A stretch of DNA of 64,000 nt from Streptomonospora salina (GTDB lineage Bacteria; Actinomycetota; Actinomycetes; Streptosporangiales; Streptosporangiaceae). The stretch spans positions 1,581,001-1,645,000 of the forward strand of contig NZ_JACHLY010000001.1 of the NCBI RefSeq assembly GCF_014204715.1, given 5' to 3'. The number at the start of each line of letters is the position of its first letter. Positions within the stretch are counted from its first letter, which is position 1. This document shows positions 63,440 to 64,000 of this stretch, piece by piece. The notes beneath the pieces are model-generated. The model was given only the letters and a program-made list of their open reading frames with translations, made no database searches and was not told the DNA's origin. The position numbers were made by a program, and so were the translations under genes.

Positions 63440-63937
63440 GTGATCCGCCCCGCCCGCCCCGACGACGTCCCGGTGATCCACCGCCTCGTGCGCGAACTCG
63501 CCGACTACGAGAAGGAGCCCGAGGCGGCCGTGGCCACCGAGGCTCAGTTCCACGACGCCCTGTTCGGCGAGAACCCCGTCGTCGGGGCCCACATCGCCGA
63601 GCACGCGCCCGGCGACGGCGGCGGGACCGCCGTCGCCGGGTTCGCGCTGTGGTTCCGCAACTTCTCCACCTGGACCGGGAACCCGGGCATCTACCTGGAG
63701 GACCTCTACGTCCGCCCGGAGCACCGCGGCCGCGGCTACGGCAAGGCCCTGCTGAAGACCCTCGCCGAGCTGTGCGTGGAGCGGGGCTACGACCGGCTCC
63801 AGTGGTGGGTGCTGGACTGGAACACGCCCTCCATCGAGTTCTACAGGGCCCTGGGCGCCGAGCCGATGGACGAGTGGACCGTCTTCCGCCTCGACGGGGA
63901 CGCGCTCCGGGAGCTAGGCGGCAGCACAGCGTCCTAG
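63440..63937 (+). CDS. GNAT-family N-acetyltransferase
   Basis: 165 residues. The GNAT core 'YLEDLYVRPEHRGRGYGKALLKTLAELCVERGYDRLQWWVLDWNTPSIEFYRALGAEPMDEW' has the R-G-x-G-Y-G-K acetyl-CoA loop; the layout is that of diamine (spermidine/spermine-like) acetyltransferases. The substrate is inferred only. GTG 63440 has GAGGAGAG upstream. It ends with a strong terminator and is not coupled to the importer. Confidence 0.9.
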   Translation: MIRPARPDDVPVIHRLVRELADYEKEPEAAVATEAQFHDALFGENPVVGAHIAEHAPGDGGGTAVAGFALWFRNFSTWTGNPGIYLEDLYVRPEHRGRGYGKALLKTLAELCVERGYDRLQWWVLDWNTPSIEFYRALGAEPMDEWTVFRLDGDALRELGGSTAS

Positions 63938-63942
63938 ACACG

Positions 63943-63978
63943 CGTAGGGCCCCGGGGGGAAGCCCCCGGGGCCCTACG
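63943..63978 (+). terminator. Terminator after the GNAT gene
   Basis: A perfect 16-bp stem (63943-63958 with 63963-63978) and 4-base loop, 5 bases past the GNAT stop, followed by TT but no long T-tract. Confidence 0.85.
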
Positions 63979-64000
63979 TTCGCGGTGCGGATAGCGGATA

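Overview
The window is chromosomal DNA of a high-GC Gram-positive actinomycete. The evidence is the very high G+C with dense coding, frequent GTG starts and ATGA/GTGA overlaps, a WhiB regulator, coenzyme F420 genes (fbiA-fbiB), a mycobacterial/streptomycete-type multifunctional 2-oxoglutarate enzyme (Kgd), an HTH-DUF5753/DUF397 pair, and a DUF3499-manB-Trm112 cluster. Gene content and order resemble Nocardiopsaceae/Streptomonospora-like actinobacteria. The family or genus is inference. Most of the window reads as core chromosome. I saw no prophage, insertion sequence, CRISPR array or biosynthetic cluster.

Region by region: 1-6.8 kb holds the MoxR-DUF58-DUF4129-DUF4350 membrane/AAA+ operon with SpoIIM-like and RDD genes. 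6.9-10.3 kb holds two tandem, phylogenetically different adenosylhomocysteinases and a divergent MerR regulator; a perfect 9-bp inverted repeat lies between ahcY and merR. 10.3-14.2 kb holds an acyltransferase-SGNH membrane enzyme and an uncertain Fic-like protein. 14.4-19.1 kb is a minus-strand run: DUF3499, phosphomannomutase manB, a Trm112-like protein, a sugar-phosphate isomerase (SIS) and a Ser/Thr kinase. 19.3-29.6 kb is the conserved WhiB/F420 neighbourhood: degenerate zincin, DUF5719, a very large GT2 membrane glycosyltransferase, WhiB, a four-helix membrane protein with a Q/Y/G-rich tail, then fbiA-fbiB.

29.8-33.6 kb holds a secreted AA10 lytic polysaccharide monooxygenase behind a CelR/CebR-type operator, a FhuF-like ferric reductase behind an IdeR/DmdR-type iron box, a HAD phosphatase and a reduced Asp23/DUF6286-type stress locus. 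34-38.9 kb holds purU, a PLP aldolase-like enzyme, DUF3618, a CDP-alcohol phosphatidyltransferase, the peroxiredoxin bcp and an odd tRNA with a leucine anticodon but a short variable loop. 38.9-41.2 kb holds a PIN-like toxin/antitoxin pair and a frameshifted SGNH hydrolase. 41.4-49.6 kb holds a second Ser/Thr kinase, an M16 peptidase pair (one active, one without the zinc motif), a methyltransferase, an aminotransferase, a BlaI-type repressor and an SDR enzyme whose catalytic Tyr is Phe.

50.4-54.3 kb is kgd plus a small DUF6104 gene and a strong terminator. 54.5-56.5 kb is a DUF4097-PadR operon with repeated operator-like sites. The rest is a quinone-oxidoreductase-like MDR, the HTH-DUF5753/DUF397 pair, a malic enzyme, an amino-acid-type ABC importer (binding protein, permease, ATPase) and a GNAT acetyltransferase. 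Functionally the window joins central carbon metabolism (Kgd, malic enzyme), the methyl cycle (two SAHHs), mannose metabolism and surface glycosylation, F420 synthesis and nutrient-responsive secretion and iron uptake.
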